A stretch of DNA of 64,000 nt from Acidovorax sp. HDW3. GTDB lineage: Bacteria; Pseudomonadota; Gammaproteobacteria; Burkholderiales; Burkholderiaceae_C. Below the pieces are notes generated by a model. The model worked only from the letters and a program-made list of their open reading frames with translations. It did no database searches and was not told the DNA's origin. Position 1 is the first letter of the stretch, and each line of letters starts with the position of its first letter. Below, in pieces: positions 1 to 12,176 of the stretch. Both the position numbers and the translations under genes were made by a program. The stretch spans positions 2,946,001-3,010,000 of the forward strand of contig NZ_CP049885.1 in NCBI RefSeq assembly GCF_011303755.1, given 5' to 3'.

Positions 1-351
1 AGCGATCAGCTTGGCATCGATTTCGGGCTTGCGCACTTCTTCGATGTTCACAGCAACGGGCACGCCCAGACGGGTTGCCAGTTCCTTCTTGAGCAGCTCG
101 ATGTCTTCGCCCTTCTTGCCGATCACGACGCCCGGACGTGCCGAGAAAATCGTGATGCGGGCATTCTTGGCGGGGCGCTCGATCAGGATGCGCGACACCG
201 CAGCGTTCTTGAGCTTGGCCTTGAGGTACTCGCGCACCTTCACGTCTTCGGCCAACATGCCGGCGAAGTCGCGGTTGCTGGCGTACCAGCGGCTGGCCCA
301 GTTACGGCTTACAGCAAGGCGAAAGCCGGTAGGATGGATTTTCTGTCCCAT
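1..351 (-). CDS. rpsC: 30S ribosomal protein S3 (partial)
   Basis: N-terminal 117 codons of ribosomal protein S3; the 3' part lies outside the window. S3 sits in the head of the 30S subunit at the mRNA entry tunnel. The start [12 protein letters not shown] is the canonical S3 N-terminus. The type-2 KH domain is visible, with its GKKG loop at residues 78-81. The gene lies 17 nt downstream of rplV in the S10 operon, the standard bacterial order. Nothing odd is seen; the identification is secure. Confidence 0.97.
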   Translation of the reverse strand, partial: MGQKIHPTGFRLAVSRNWASRWYASNRDFAGMLAEDVKVREYLKAKLKNAAVSRILIERPAKNARITIFSARPGVVIGKKGEDIELLKKELATRLGVPVAVNIEEVRKPEIDAKLIA

Positions 352-368
352 ATTCTTCCTCTGGCCTT

Positions 369-701
369 TTAGTTGCCAACAGTCACGTAGATGTGGCAGG
401 TCGGCTTGCTGATGCGGTTGCCACGGCCCTTGGCGCGCGCGGTGAAGCGCTTGAGCGTGGTGCCTTGCTCGACGTAGATGGTCTTGACCTTCAGATCGTC
501 GATGTCGGCGCCGTCGTTGTGCTCGGCATTGGCGATGGCCGATTCGAGCACCTTCTTGACGATCACGGCAGCTTTTTTCTGCGTGAAGGCCAGGATGTTC
601 AGGGCTTGGTCCACTTTTTTGCCACGGATCAGATCCGCGACCAGGCGACCCTTGTCCACAGACAAGCGGACGCCACGGAGAACAGCACGTGTTTCAGACA
701 T
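369..701 (-). CDS. rplV: 50S ribosomal protein L22
   Basis: L22, 110 aa, the usual length. It binds 23S rRNA, and its beta-hairpin lines the peptide exit tunnel. The N-terminus [14 protein letters not shown] and the C-terminal hairpin ([12 protein letters not shown]-like, here [14 protein letters not shown]) followed by the conserved HIYVTV end are typical. It sits between rpsS (10 nt upstream) and rpsC in the S10 operon and is expected to be co-transcribed with them. Confidence 0.97.
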   Translation of the reverse strand: MSETRAVLRGVRLSVDKGRLVADLIRGKKVDQALNILAFTQKKAAVIVKKVLESAIANAEHNDGADIDDLKVKTIYVEQGTTLKRFTARAKGRGNRISKPTCHIYVTVGN

Positions 702-711
702 GTTCTATTCC

Positions 712-987
712 TTACTTCTTGGCTTTTTTGTCCGCAGGGTGACCCTTGAACGTACGGGTCAGCGCGAATTCGCCGAGCTTGTGGCCAACCATCTGGTCGG
801 TCACATACACCGGCACGTGCTGCTTGCCGTTGTGCACGGCAATCGTCAGGCCGATGAACTCGGGCAGCACCATGGAGCGGCGCGACCAGGTCTTGACGGG
901 CTTTTTATCCTTGGTGGCGATGGCCTTTTCGACCTTGGCCAGCAGGTGATGGTCAACAAACGGACCCTTTTTGATAGAGCGAGTCAT
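712..987 (-). CDS. rpsS: 30S ribosomal protein S19
   Basis: S19, 91 aa, full length. It forms a complex with S13 in the 30S head and contacts the A-site region. The conserved start [12 protein letters not shown] and the motif [13 protein letters not shown] near the C-terminus identify it. It lies 10 nt after rplB and 10 nt before rplV, matching the usual rplB-rpsS-rplV order. Confidence 0.97.
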   Translation of the reverse strand: MTRSIKKGPFVDHHLLAKVEKAIATKDKKPVKTWSRRSMVLPEFIGLTIAVHNGKQHVPVYVTDQMVGHKLGEFALTRTFKGHPADKKAKK

Positions 988-997
988 TTGCTACCCC

Positions 998-1822
998 TTA
1001 CTTCTTACGGCGCGACACAATCATCACTTGTGTGCGCTTGTTGTTGCGGGTGCGGTAGCCCTTGGTCAGGTTGCCCCATGGGTCAACAGCGTGACGGCCT
1101 TCACCGGTACGGCCTTCACCACCACCGTGCGGGTGGTCGATCGGGTTCATGGCCACGCCGCGCACGGTCGGGCGAATACCCATCCAGCGCTTGACACCGG
1201 CCTTGCCCAACTGGCGCAGGCTGTGCTCTTCGTTGGCCACTTCACCGATGGTGGCGCGGCATTCGATGTGGATCTTGCGCACTTCGCCCGAACGCATACG
1301 CACCTGGGCGTACACGCCTTCACGCGCCAGCAGCGTGGCCGACGTGCCAGCGGAGCGGGCGATCTGGGCACCGGCACCGGGCTTGAGCTCGATGCAGTGA
1401 ATGGTCGAACCCACCGGGATGTTGCGGATCGGCAGGGTGTTGCCGACGCGGATCGGGGCTTCGGAGCCGCTCAGAATGGAGCTACCGACTTCCAGGTTGC
1501 GCGGGGCAATGATGTAACGGCGCTCGCCGTCGGCGTAGCACACCAGGGCGATGTGGGCCGAACGGTTCGGGTCGTACTCGATGCGCTCCACCTTGGCGGG
1601 GATGGCATCCTTGTTGCGACGGAAGTCCACCACACGGTAGTGGTGCTTGTGGCCACCGCCCTTGTGACGGGTGGTGATGTGACCGTTGTTGTTGCGGCCG
1701 GCCTTCTGGAACTGGGGTTCCAGCAGGGCTGCGAACGCTTCACCCTTGTGCAGGTGGTCACGCGAAATCTTCACCGTGCCGCGACGGCCGGGCGAAGTGG
1801 GTTTGAGCTTGATAACGGCCAT
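998..1822 (-). CDS. rplB: 50S ribosomal protein L2
   Basis: L2, 274 aa, the normal length. It is a primary 23S rRNA-binding protein near the peptidyl-transferase centre and is needed for subunit association. The N-terminal OB-like domain and C-terminal SH3-like domain are complete. The motif [12 protein letters not shown], which carries the functionally important histidine, is present near residue 225. It follows rplW by 3 nt, so translational coupling is likely. Confidence 0.97.
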   Translation of the reverse strand: MAVIKLKPTSPGRRGTVKISRDHLHKGEAFAALLEPQFQKAGRNNNGHITTRHKGGGHKHHYRVVDFRRNKDAIPAKVERIEYDPNRSAHIALVCYADGERRYIIAPRNLEVGSSILSGSEAPIRVGNTLPIRNIPVGSTIHCIELKPGAGAQIARSAGTSATLLAREGVYAQVRMRSGEVRKIHIECRATIGEVANEEHSLRQLGKAGVKRWMGIRPTVRGVAMNPIDHPHGGGEGRTGEGRHAVDPWGNLTKGYRTRNNKRTQVMIVSRRKK

Positions 1823-1825
1823 GGT

Positions 1826-2140
1826 TTACGCAGCCTCCCCGGACAGGTTCAGCTCTTGACCTTCTTTGAGCGTCACGTAAGCCTTGCGCACGTTGTCGCG
1901 GCGGCCCATCGTTTTGCCAAAGCGCTTGGTCTTGCCTTTGGTATTGACCACAGAAACGCCCTTGACTTCGACCTTGAACAGCAGCTCGACAGCGGCTTTG
2001 ATCTCGGGCTTGGTGGCGTTTTGCAGCACTTTGAACGTCACAGCGTTGGACTTTTCGGCAACCATGGTGGCCTTTTCGGACACGATGGGAGCAACCAACA
2101 CTTGCATCAGACGACCTTCGTCAAACTTGAGTGTGCTCAT
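1826..2140 (-). CDS. rplW: 50S ribosomal protein L23
   Basis: L23, 104 aa. It sits at the peptide tunnel exit and docks trigger factor and SRP. The motif [13 protein letters not shown] near the N-terminus is the family hallmark. Its start codon overlaps the rplD stop in an ATGA arrangement (4 nt shared), so translation is probably coupled. The N-terminus [15 protein letters not shown] is slightly longer than in enterobacteria. Confidence 0.97.
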   Translation of the reverse strand: MSTLKFDEGRLMQVLVAPIVSEKATMVAEKSNAVTFKVLQNATKPEIKAAVELLFKVEVKGVSVVNTKGKTKRFGKTMGRRDNVRKAYVTLKEGQELNLSGEAA

Positions 2141-2757
2141 GCGAACATCTCCTTGAGTTTGTCGATCGCGCCCTTGGTGACGAGCACTTTCTTGAAGTGC
2201 ACCAGCGACACGGGGTCTGCATAACGCGGTTCAACGACGAACACGTTCTTCAGATTGCGCGAAGCGAGGTACAGGTTTTCATCGACCTCGTCGGCGATCA
2301 CCATCACCGATTCCAGGTTCATGGCCTTGAACTTGTCAGCCAGGACCTTGGTCTTGGGGGTTTCGACCTTGAGCGAATCGACCACAGCCAGGCGGCCTTC
2401 GCGCGCCAGCTGCGACAGAATGCAGGCCATACCGGCGCGGTACATCTTCTTGTTGATCTTCTGCGTGAAGTTTTCTTCAGGCAGGTTCGGGAAGATGCGA
2501 CCGCCCCCACGCCACAGCGGCGAGGAGGTCATACCGGCACGTGCGTTGCCGGTGCCCTTTTGCTTGAAGGGCTTCTTGGTCGAGTGGCGCACCTGCTCGC
2601 GGTCCTTCTGGGCACGGGTGCCCTGACGGCCGTTGGCGCGGTAGGCGACGACGATCTGGTGGATCAGGTCTTCGTTGTATTGGCGATCGAACACGGTCTC
2701 GGGAACGTCCACCTTGGACGCGGCCTGGCCCTGTTCATTCAGGAGTTCGAGCTGCAT
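2137..2757 (-). CDS. rplD: 50S ribosomal protein L4
   Basis: L4, 206 aa. It binds 23S rRNA, and its extended loop lines the exit tunnel. The loop signature ([14 protein letters not shown] and SPLWRGGG) spans roughly residues 65-90. In Escherichia coli L4 also represses the S10 operon; whether that holds here cannot be read from the sequence. Its start codon overlaps the rplC stop (TAATG), and its stop overlaps the rplW start. Confidence 0.97.
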   Translation of the reverse strand: MQLELLNEQGQAASKVDVPETVFDRQYNEDLIHQIVVAYRANGRQGTRAQKDREQVRHSTKKPFKQKGTGNARAGMTSSPLWRGGGRIFPNLPEENFTQKINKKMYRAGMACILSQLAREGRLAVVDSLKVETPKTKVLADKFKAMNLESVMVIADEVDENLYLASRNLKNVFVVEPRYADPVSLVHFKKVLVTKGAIDKLKEMFA

Positions 2758-3431
2758 TAGTTCGCTCCTTTGGAAGCTTTGGCCTTGATGGCGGGACGCA
2801 CCGTCACGAAGCCACCCTTGGAGCCCGGAACAGCGCCCTTGATCAAGAGCAGTTGACGCGCTTCGTCGATACGAACCACGTCGAGGTTTTGGGTAGTCAC
2901 GGTCTCATCGCCCATGTGACCAGTCATCTTCTTGCCAGGGAACACGCGGCCCGGATCCTGCGCCATACCGATGGAGCCAGGAACGTTGTGCGAGCGGCTG
3001 TTACCGTGCGAGGCGCGCTGCGAACCGAAGTTGTGGCGCTTGATGGTGCCGGCGTAGCCCTTACCGATGGAGGTGCCTTGCACGTCCACTTTCTGGCCCA
3101 CGGCGAAGACGTCAGCGACGGGCACGGTGGCACCAGCAGCGTACTTGCCAGCAACTTCAGCGGTCACGGGGAATTCGCGGATGATTTCACCGGCTTCGAC
3201 ACCTGCCTTGGCGAGGTGGCCGGCTTCAGGCTTGGTCACACGCGAAGCTTTGCGTGCGCCGAACGTGACCTGCAGGGCCACGTAGCCATCGTTCTCTTGG
3301 GTTTTGACCTGGGTCACGCGGTTGTTGGACACATCCACCACCGTGACGGGAATGGCTTCCCCGTCATCGGTGAACAGACGCATCATGCCCACCTTGCGGC
3401 CCAGCAACCCGAGGGAGTTGCACAGACTCAT
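2757..3431 (-). CDS. rplC: 50S ribosomal protein L3
   Basis: L3, 224 aa. It is an early-assembly 23S rRNA-binding protein reaching towards the peptidyl-transferase centre. The start [20 protein letters not shown] and the loop [13 protein letters not shown] are diagnostic. A Shine-Dalgarno-like GGAGAA precedes the ATG. It is separated from rpsJ by 218 nt holding a hairpin and a consensus-like promoter, so its expression may be partly independent of rpsJ. Confidence 0.97.
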   Translation of the reverse strand: MSLCNSLGLLGRKVGMMRLFTDDGEAIPVTVVDVSNNRVTQVKTQENDGYVALQVTFGARKASRVTKPEAGHLAKAGVEAGEIIREFPVTAEVAGKYAAGATVPVADVFAVGQKVDVQGTSIGKGYAGTIKRHNFGSQRASHGNSRSHNVPGSIGMAQDPGRVFPGKKMTGHMGDETVTTQNLDVVRIDEARQLLLIKGAVPGSKGGFVTVRPAIKAKASKGAN

Positions 3432-3567
3432 TGGTTTTCTCCAGAGCTTTCACCGCCGCAACTTCAATTGGCTGCGCCGTTTACACCTTGCTCGCCCATG
3501 GGCTTGCGTGCTGTGAAAGAGGGTTATTAAAGCTTCGCCCACCCCAAAGGGATAAGCGAAGCCGCAA

Positions 3568-3596
3568 AGTATAACGCGGACTGCTTTTGCAAGCAA
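3568..3596 (-). promoter_or_regulatory. Probable sigma-70 promoter for rplC and the downstream S10 genes
   Basis: Read on the minus strand: -35 box TTGCTT (3596-3591), a 17-bp spacer, and -10 box TATACT (3573-3568). Both boxes are close to consensus and the spacing is optimal. Transcription would start near 3560, giving a leader of about 130 nt before rplC. Assigned from sequence match only. Confidence 0.7.
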
Positions 3597-3614
3597 GCCC
3601 GCGTCATACTGGGG

Positions 3615-3642
3615 TTGCAGTGCCCGCTAACGGGCACTGCAA
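3615..3642 (-). terminator. 12-bp hairpin after rpsJ (terminator or attenuator-like, no U-tract)
   Basis: A perfect 12-bp stem with a CTAA loop (TTGCAGTGCCCG and its complement) begins 7 nt beyond the rpsJ stop codon. No T-run follows on the minus strand, so it does not look like a complete intrinsic terminator. It may stabilise the rpsJ transcript end or modulate read-through into rplC. Confidence 0.5.
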
Positions 3643-3649
3643 AGCGGCA

Positions 3650-3961
3650 TTACTGCAGCTTGATCTCGACGTCCACGCCGGCCGGCAGGTCGAGCTTCAT
3701 CAGCGCGTCCACGGTCTTGTCGGTGGGATCGACGATATCCATCAGGCGCTGGTGCGTGCGGATTTCGAGCTGGTCGCGGCTGGTCTTGTTGACGTGCGGC
3801 GAGCGCAGGATGTCAAAACGCTTCATGCGCGTCGGCAGGGGCACGGGGCCCTTGACGATGGCACCGGTGCGCTTGGCGGTGTCAACGATCTCGGCAGCGG
3901 ACTGGTCGATCAGCTTGTAATCGAACGCCTTGAGGCGGATGCGGATTTTTTGCTTGGACAT
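3650..3961 (-). CDS. rpsJ: 30S ribosomal protein S10
   Basis: S10, 103 aa, full length; a 30S head protein that also serves as the NusE antitermination factor. The start [19 protein letters not shown] and the motif [18 protein letters not shown] are canonical. It follows tuf by 24 nt, the usual tuf-rpsJ junction of proteobacterial str-S10 clusters. Confidence 0.97.
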   Translation of the reverse strand: MSKQKIRIRLKAFDYKLIDQSAAEIVDTAKRTGAIVKGPVPLPTRMKRFDILRSPHVNKTSRDQLEIRTHQRLMDIVDPTDKTVDALMKLDLPAGVDVEIKLQ

Positions 3962-3985
3962 AGGTATTCCTGACGTACGTGAGGA

Positions 3986-5176
<1,191 letters not shown>

Positions 5177-5293
5177 ATCAATCTCTCCAAAGAGCAATGC
5201 CTGTGTGGGGGTTTAACGTCTGCACCCGGTTGCTCAATCCCCCCGCACAGGACAACAAGGGGGCACCGGGTCGCAGATTGCAAAAATTCTTTT

Positions 5294-5349
5294 GCTATTG
5301 AATTAATAGCTGCTTGCGCTTGCTGGATAAGCGCAAACGGCTATTTTTT
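5294..5349 (+). repeat. Dispersed palindromic repeat, copy a
   Basis: A copy of the ~50-55-bp family with core ATAGCTGCTTGCGCTT, a spacer of about 7 nt, then AAGCGC and a closing GGCTATTTTTT. It sits in the fusA-tuf gap upstream of tuf. Confidence 0.85.
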
Positions 5350-5360
5350 ACCTAATCAGA

Positions 5361-5452
5361 GGTATCCGAGAAAATTCGCTGCGCGAATTCGATCCGACAC
5401 CCCCAGTCAGAGGTGCCCGAGCAAATTCGCTGCGCGAATTTGGTCCGGCACC
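5361..5452 (+). repeat. Two tandem hairpin repeats (units 5361-5402 and 5412-5452)
   Basis: Two ~41-bp imperfect palindromes lie side by side. Each has a central AATTCGCTGCGCGAATT dyad flanked by GGTGCC/GGTATC and GGCACC/GACACC arms. The units differ by several substitutions, partly compensated between the arms. They lie between fusA and tuf. This is a second repeat family, distinct from the GCGCTT repeats. Confidence 0.85.
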
Positions 5453-5458
5453 TAGGCA

Positions 5459-7567
<2,109 letters not shown>

Positions 7568-7651
7568 GGTGATGGTCTTTCGTTAACGGCCAAGAGCCCG
7601 GTCGTCCAAAGGGTGACGAGCGGGCTCCCGGCCTTCGAGGGGATGCGAGGA

Positions 7652-8125
7652 TTAGAAGCGGAAGTGGCTGAAGGCCTTGTTGGCTTCGGCCATGCGGTGC
7701 ACTTCGTCACGGCGCTTCATGGCGCCGCCACGGCCTTCGGTGGCTTCCATCAGCTCGTTGGCCAGGCGTTGGGCCATGGACTTTTCGCCACGCTTGCGGG
7801 CGGCTTCCTTGATCCAGCGCATCGACAGGGCCAGGCGGCGCACCGGGCGCACTTCCACCGGCACCTGGTAGTTGGCGCCACCCACGCGGCGGGATTTCAC
7901 TTCCACCATGGGCTTGACGTTGTTGATGGCCGTGGTGAACACCTCCAGGGCATTCTTCTCGGGCTGCTTCTTCTCGATCAGCTCCAGGGCGCCGTAAATG
8001 ATGCGCTCTGCAACTGCCTTCTTGCCGCCTTCCATGATCACGTTCATGAATTTGGACAGCTCGACGTTGCCGAACTTGGGATCCGGCAGGATTTCACGTT
8101 TGGGGACTTCGCGACGACGTGGCAT
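7652..8125 (-). CDS. rpsG: 30S ribosomal protein S7
   Basis: S7, 157 aa, a primary 16S rRNA-binding protein that organises the 30S head. The start [19 protein letters not shown] and the motif [13 protein letters not shown] near residue 85 are diagnostic. It lies between rpsL (168 nt upstream) and fusA, as in other str operons. The rpsL-rpsG gap shows no recognisable gene. Confidence 0.97.
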   Translation of the reverse strand: MPRRREVPKREILPDPKFGNVELSKFMNVIMEGGKKAVAERIIYGALELIEKKQPEKNALEVFTTAINNVKPMVEVKSRRVGGANYQVPVEVRPVRRLALSMRWIKEAARKRGEKSMAQRLANELMEATEGRGGAMKRRDEVHRMAEANKAFSHFRF

Positions 8126-8293
8126 TTTTTACCTCTATCTTTGCTTCAGTTGGCACCATTTCAGGCACCGCGAGAGCCAAACAACTGGACTCCCACTTAC
8201 TCGACCCATGCAAAAACGACTGCACTTGGGGGTCACTACGCTGCACCACCGCGCCACGCGGGGCCAGCACCGAAATTGTCAAAGCGACAGGGC

Positions 8294-8671
8294 TTACTTG
8301 GCCTTGGGCTTCTTGGCGCCGTACTTGGAGCGCGACTGCTTGCGGTCCTTGACGCCTTGCAGGTCAAGCGAACCGCGCACGATGTGGTAACGCACACCGG
8401 GCAAGTCCTTCACACGGCCGCCGCGCACCAGCACGACGCTGTGCTCTTGCAGGTTGTGGCCTTCGCCGCCGATGTAGGAGATGACCTCAAAACCGTTGGT
8501 CAGGCGCACCTTGGCAACCTTACGCAGAGCGGAGTTAGGCTTCTTGGGCGTCGTGGTGTACACACGGGTGCACACGCCACGGCGCTGCGGGCAGTTTTCC
8601 ATGGCGGGGCTCTTGGACTTGACAGTCTCGACCTCGCGCCCATGGCGAATGAGCTGGTTAATGGTTGGCAT
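8294..8671 (-). CDS. rpsL: 30S ribosomal protein S12
   Basis: S12, 125 aa, a decoding-site protein of the 30S subunit. The start [13 protein letters not shown] and the motifs [17 protein letters not shown] (around residue 42) and [12 protein letters not shown] (around residue 88) are canonical. Lysines 43 and 88 are the wild-type residues associated with streptomycin sensitivity. It is the first gene of the str operon, with a promoter visible just upstream. Confidence 0.97.
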   Translation of the reverse strand: MPTINQLIRHGREVETVKSKSPAMENCPQRRGVCTRVYTTTPKKPNSALRKVAKVRLTNGFEVISYIGGEGHNLQEHSVVLVRGGRVKDLPGVRYHIVRGSLDLQGVKDRKQSRSKYGAKKPKAK

Positions 8672-8747
8672 TAGATACGTCCCTAAACGTGAAAATGCTT
8701 AAAAAGCGAAAACGTGAAGCCCTTCGGAAAATTCCGAAAAGCCCTCA

Positions 8748-8776
8748 ATCGTAGCAGCAGGGGCCGCGCTTGGCAA
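8748..8776 (-). promoter_or_regulatory. Probable sigma-70 promoter of the str operon
   Basis: On the minus strand: -35 TTGCCA (8776-8771), a 17-bp spacer, and -10 TACGAT (8753-8748), about 75 nt upstream of the rpsL ATG. The leader contains the palindrome TTCGGAAAATTCCGAA (8723-8738). Assigned by sequence match only. Confidence 0.6.
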
Positions 8777-8798
8777 GCCCCCGCGCACCGCAGCCGGC

Positions 8799-9971
8799 TT
8801 ACTTGATCCAGAGCCGAATGGCATCCCAGGCGCGGCCAAAGATGCCTGCCTGCTCCACACCCTCCAGAGCCACCAGCGGCACCTCGGCCACGGCCTGGTC
8901 ACCGACCGAGACTTTGAGCGTGCCCACCTGCTGACCCTTGGTGATGGGCGCAATCAAGGGTTCCTGGCGCACGATGTGCGTGCTGACCTTGCCCGCACTG
9001 CCGCCAGGCACGGTGACGACGATGGCCTGCTCGCGGCCAATCTTGAGCTTGTTTTGCTTGCCCTTCCACAGCGCCGGCTCGGCCACGGGCTGGCCGGCGT
9101 CGAACAGCTTGACCGCGTCATACGCGGTGTAGCCCCAGTTGAGCAGCTTCTGGCTTTCGTTGGCACGGGCGTTCTCGCTGGCCGTGCCCAGAACGATGGA
9201 GAGCAGGCGGCGCTGGCCCACCTGGGGAAAGTCGCGCTTGGCGGTGGACACCAGGCAATAGCCAGCGGCGGCGGTGTGGCCGGTCTTCAGGCCATCGACG
9301 CTCGGGTCACGAAACAGCAGCAGGTTGCGGTTATTGCTGTTCGATGCCGGTGTGCCCTCGTAGCGGTACTGCTTGGTCGAGTAGTAATGCAGGTACTCCG
9401 GAAAGTCCTGCATCAGGCGCGTTGCCAGCGTCGCCAGGTCGCGCGCCGTGGTGGTGTGGCCGGGCTCGGTCAGGCCCTCGGGGTTTTTGTACTGCGTGCC
9501 ATTCATGCCCAGGGCCTTGGCCTGCTCGTTCATGAGGCGCACAAAGTTTTCTGCCGTGCCGCCCACGCCCTCGGCCAGGGCCATGGTGGCGTCGTTGCCC
9601 GACTGCACGATCATGCCCTTGAGCAAATCGTCCACCGGCACCTGCATCTTGGGGTCGATGAACATGCGCGAGCCCGGCATCTTCCAGGCGCGCTCGCTCA
9701 CGGGCAGTTTTTGCTCCAGCGTGATTTTTTTGGCGCGCAGGGCATCAAACACCAGGTAGCCGGTCATGAGCTTGGTCAGCGACGCCTGCTCCACCGGCGC
9801 GTCGATGTCCTTGGCGGCCAGCACCTGGCCAGCGGTCACGTCCACCAACAGGTAGTTGCGGGCGGCAATCTCGGGCGGTTGGGGCGCACTCACTTGCGCA
9901 AAAAGCACGGCGGGCAGGGCCGCAGCAGCGGCCAGCACCAGGGCGCGCAGGGCGGGACGGGGTTCAATCAT
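8799..9971 (-). CDS. dacC: Serine-type D-Ala-D-Ala carboxypeptidase (PBP5/6 family)
   Basis: A periplasmic, membrane-associated enzyme that removes the terminal D-alanine from peptidoglycan pentapeptides. It has 390 aa with an N-terminal hydrophobic signal ending near an A-X-A at residue 25. The three penicillin-binding motifs are present: SLTK (active-site serine), SGN, and KTG. A C-terminal beta domain and a short amphipathic tail ending AIRLWIK, likely the membrane anchor, follow. It lies immediately upstream of the str promoter on the same strand. The dacC symbol is by family resemblance; dacA is an equally good name. Confidence 0.88.
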   Translation of the reverse strand: MIEPRPALRALVLAAAAALPAVLFAQVSAPQPPEIAARNYLLVDVTAGQVLAAKDIDAPVEQASLTKLMTGYLVFDALRAKKITLEQKLPVSERAWKMPGSRMFIDPKMQVPVDDLLKGMIVQSGNDATMALAEGVGGTAENFVRLMNEQAKALGMNGTQYKNPEGLTEPGHTTTARDLATLATRLMQDFPEYLHYYSTKQYRYEGTPASNSNNRNLLLFRDPSVDGLKTGHTAAAGYCLVSTAKRDFPQVGQRRLLSIVLGTASENARANESQKLLNWGYTAYDAVKLFDAGQPVAEPALWKGKQNKLKIGREQAIVVTVPGGSAGKVSTHIVRQEPLIAPITKGQQVGTLKVSVGDQAVAEVPLVALEGVEQAGIFGRAWDAIRLWIK

Positions 9972-9996
9972 GGCAAAACCTTTGCAAAAAGAGGGG

Positions 9997-10632
9997 TCAG
10001 CACTGCGTCTGCAGATGGCGCAGCACCAGGTTTTTCAACAGCGGCAGCTGGCCGTGGAAGAAATGCCCGCCGCCGGGCACCACGGTCACGGGCAGCAGCT
10101 GCGGCCGCGCCCAGTCCATGACGCTCGCCAGGGGCACGGTCTCGTCGTGCTCGCCGTGCACCACCAGGGTGCGCAGCTGCGCCTCGGGCGGCACGGGCGC
10201 CACGTCAAAACGGCTCGCCGCCGTGCCCACCAGCACGGCGTGCTGCACGCCGCGCTGCGGCCACAGCTGCTGCAGTGCGTGGCTGGTGACGAAGGCACCA
10301 AAGGAAAAGCCGGCCAGCGCCAGCGGCCCTTGGGGTGCGCTTTGCTGCACCACGGCGAGCAAATCGTCGAGCTCGCCCGCTCCGGCGTCGTAATGGCCGT
10401 CCGAAGCACCCACGCCCCGAAAATTAAAGCGCACCGCCTGGTAGCCGCCAGCGACAAAGGCGCGCGCCAGCGTCTGCACCACCTTGTTCTCCATGGTGCC
10501 GCCAAACAGCGGGTGCGGGTGGGCAATGACGGCGACGCCGCGCACGGCAACGCCAGCGGGCGGCAAGTCACGCAGCGCCTCGATGGCGCCCGCAGCACCC
10601 ACCAGGCTCAGGCGTTCAGTCTGGGCATTCAA
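9997..10632 (-). CDS. Alpha/beta hydrolase of unknown substrate
   Basis: A 211-aa single-domain alpha/beta hydrolase. The nucleophile elbow is GFSFG near residue 109, an acid follows in GEHDETV, and a late histidine lies in GGGHFFHG, giving a plausible Ser-Asp-His triad. The early motif HPHPLFGGTMENKVV is typical of the small cytosolic hydrolases (YsgA/dienelactone-hydrolase-like) found in betaproteobacteria. The substrate is unknown. The gene is 25 nt upstream of the carboxypeptidase start, so the two may share a transcript. Confidence 0.85.
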   Translation of the reverse strand: MNAQTERLSLVGAAGAIEALRDLPPAGVAVRGVAVIAHPHPLFGGTMENKVVQTLARAFVAGGYQAVRFNFRGVGASDGHYDAGAGELDDLLAVVQQSAPQGPLALAGFSFGAFVTSHALQQLWPQRGVQHAVLVGTAASRFDVAPVPPEAQLRTLVVHGEHDETVPLASVMDWARPQLLPVTVVPGGGHFFHGQLPLLKNLVLRHLQTQC

Positions 10633-10636
10633 AATA

Positions 10637-10689
10637 CTATCCTTTTGATAGCTGCTCGCGCTTATCTGGCAAGCGCCAGCAGCCTATAG
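10637..10689 (+). repeat. Dispersed palindromic repeat, copy b
   Basis: Core GATAGCTGCTCGCGCTT, spacer, AAGCGCCAGCAGCCTAT. It fills most of the gap between the hydrolase and the [2Fe-2S] protein gene. Confidence 0.85.
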
Positions 10690-10697
10690 AGCAGGTT

Positions 10698-11039
10698 TTA
10701 GCGCCCGAGTTCCGGCGGCGTCAGCAGGCGCTCGACCACCTGGCCGTTTTTCAGGTGCGACTCGACGATCTCATCAATATCAGCGGCATCGACGTAGGAG
10801 TACCACACGCCCTCGGGATAGACCACCGCCACCGGGCCGGCGGCGCAGCGGTCAAGGCAGCCGGCCTTGTTCACGCGCACCTGGCCCACGCCGGCCAGGC
10901 CCAGGGCCTTGACCTGCGCCTTGCAGCGCTCGAACGCAGCCTGCGCGCCGTGCTGGGCGCAACAGGCTTCGCCATTGGCGCGCTCGTTGGTGCAAAAGAA
11001 GATGTGGCGGGCGAAATACGGGGGGCGGGCATCAGTCAT
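10698..11039 (-). CDS. Thioredoxin-like [2Fe-2S] ferredoxin domain protein
   Basis: A 113-aa protein of the thioredoxin-fold [2Fe-2S] ferredoxin type. Four cysteines fit cluster binding: CTNE near residue 15, CCAQH near residue 24, CLDRC near residue 61. I chose the start MTDARPPYFARHIF, which gives the family's usual N-terminus; longer upstream reading would overlap VanZ in full. The start overlaps the end of the vanZ-like gene by 8 nt, implying coupling. The electron-transfer partner is unknown. Confidence 0.85.
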   Translation of the reverse strand: MTDARPPYFARHIFFCTNERANGEACCAQHGAQAAFERCKAQVKALGLAGVGQVRVNKAGCLDRCAAGPVAVVYPEGVWYSYVDAADIDEIVESHLKNGQVVERLLTPPELGR

Positions 11040-12162
11040 GGGGCGCGATTGTAGGTTCGCCGCCCCGGCGCTCGCGCCGCGACAGGCGCAGCACCAACAC
11101 CAGCAACGTGGCATAGGGCCAGAGCCAGCCGAGCCACTGCGACAGGCCATAAAAGCGCACAAAGCGCCCCTGCTCCCACTGCTGCAGGGTTTGCGCAAAG
11201 TAGGCGCTGGTCGGCGCCTGGTTGAGCAGGCTCAGGTGCAGCACCAACGCCAGCAGCGCCAGCGCCGCGCAGGCGCGCACCGGCAGCAGCAAGGCCAAGA
11301 GCAGCAGCACAGGCGCGAGCGCCAGGCCCAGGCGCACGGGCAGGCTGCCCAAACCGTCCCACGCATGTTGCGGCCCCCAGGCCAGGGCGGCAGACAAGGC
11401 CGTGACCGCCACGCCCAACGCCAGCATCACCAGGGCAAAGCGCACCCGCCGCCCGCGCTGCGCCATCACGCTGTAGCCCAGCAGCCCCGGCACCAGCAGG
11501 CCCAGCAGCACGCACAGCACCTCGGTGCTGCGTGCCAGCGGCTCCAGCGGTGCGCCGCCCAGGGGCAGCCAGTCGAGAAACGGCGTGCCGTCGAGCACCT
11601 CGGCGGCAGCGGCCTCCAGGCGCTCTTGCACCTGGCCCAGGCCAAACGGCAAGGCGGTGGGGAACAGCAGCGCCGGCGGCCACAGCGCCAGCAACACCAG
11701 CGCACCATGCGCCTGCGGCACGAACCAGCGCGCCCGAAAGCGCGCCCAGTGGTCGATGGCGCCCGCGCGTTCGAGCAGCGCCGCCAGCAGCGCGCCCAAC
11801 AGGCTGCCGCCGCTGTTGAGCAGCCAATCGAGGTTGGAGGACACGCGCTGGGGCAGGTAAATCTGCAAAAACTCCAGCGCCAGCGACAGCAGCGCCCCCG
11901 CCAGCGCCGCCAGCACCCAGGCGCTGCGCCGCCAGCCCGAGCGCATCAGCGCCAGCGCGAGCAAAAAACCCAGCGGCGCGTAGCCAGCCCAGTTGGCGTT
12001 GACGTCAAACCAGGTCCAGTACGGCGGCGGAATGGGTGCGGCCCAAAACTCCCAGGGCGAAATGCCCTGCGCCCGCCAGCCGCCAAACGGAAACAGGCTG
12101 GCAAAAACGATCAGCGCGGCATAGCTGAGCGCCAGCGGCCAGGCGATGGTTTTGTGTGCCAC
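11032..12162 (-). CDS. VanZ family membrane protein
   Basis: A roughly 376-aa polytopic membrane protein. The N-terminal part has the VanZ pattern: FASLFPF, an NWAGYAPLGFLLAL helix, then LEFLQIYLPQRVSSNLDWLLNSGGSLLGALL. The rest is about five or six further hydrophobic segments not found in minimal VanZ proteins. I place the start at a GTG (12162) giving VAHKTIAWPL, because reading further upstream runs into hemJ and loses membrane character. The function of chromosomal VanZ proteins is not established. Start uncertain. Confidence 0.75.
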   Translation of the reverse strand: MAHKTIAWPLALSYAALIVFASLFPFGGWRAQGISPWEFWAAPIPPPYWTWFDVNANWAGYAPLGFLLALALMRSGWRRSAWVLAALAGALLSLALEFLQIYLPQRVSSNLDWLLNSGGSLLGALLAALLERAGAIDHWARFRARWFVPQAHGALVLLALWPPALLFPTALPFGLGQVQERLEAAAAEVLDGTPFLDWLPLGGAPLEPLARSTEVLCVLLGLLVPGLLGYSVMAQRGRRVRFALVMLALGVAVTALSAALAWGPQHAWDGLGSLPVRLGLALAPVLLLLALLLPVRACAALALLALVLHLSLLNQAPTSAYFAQTLQQWEQGRFVRFYGLSQWLGWLWPYATLLVLVLRLSRRERRGGEPTIAPHD

Positions 12163-12176
12163 GCCGCCATCCAGGT

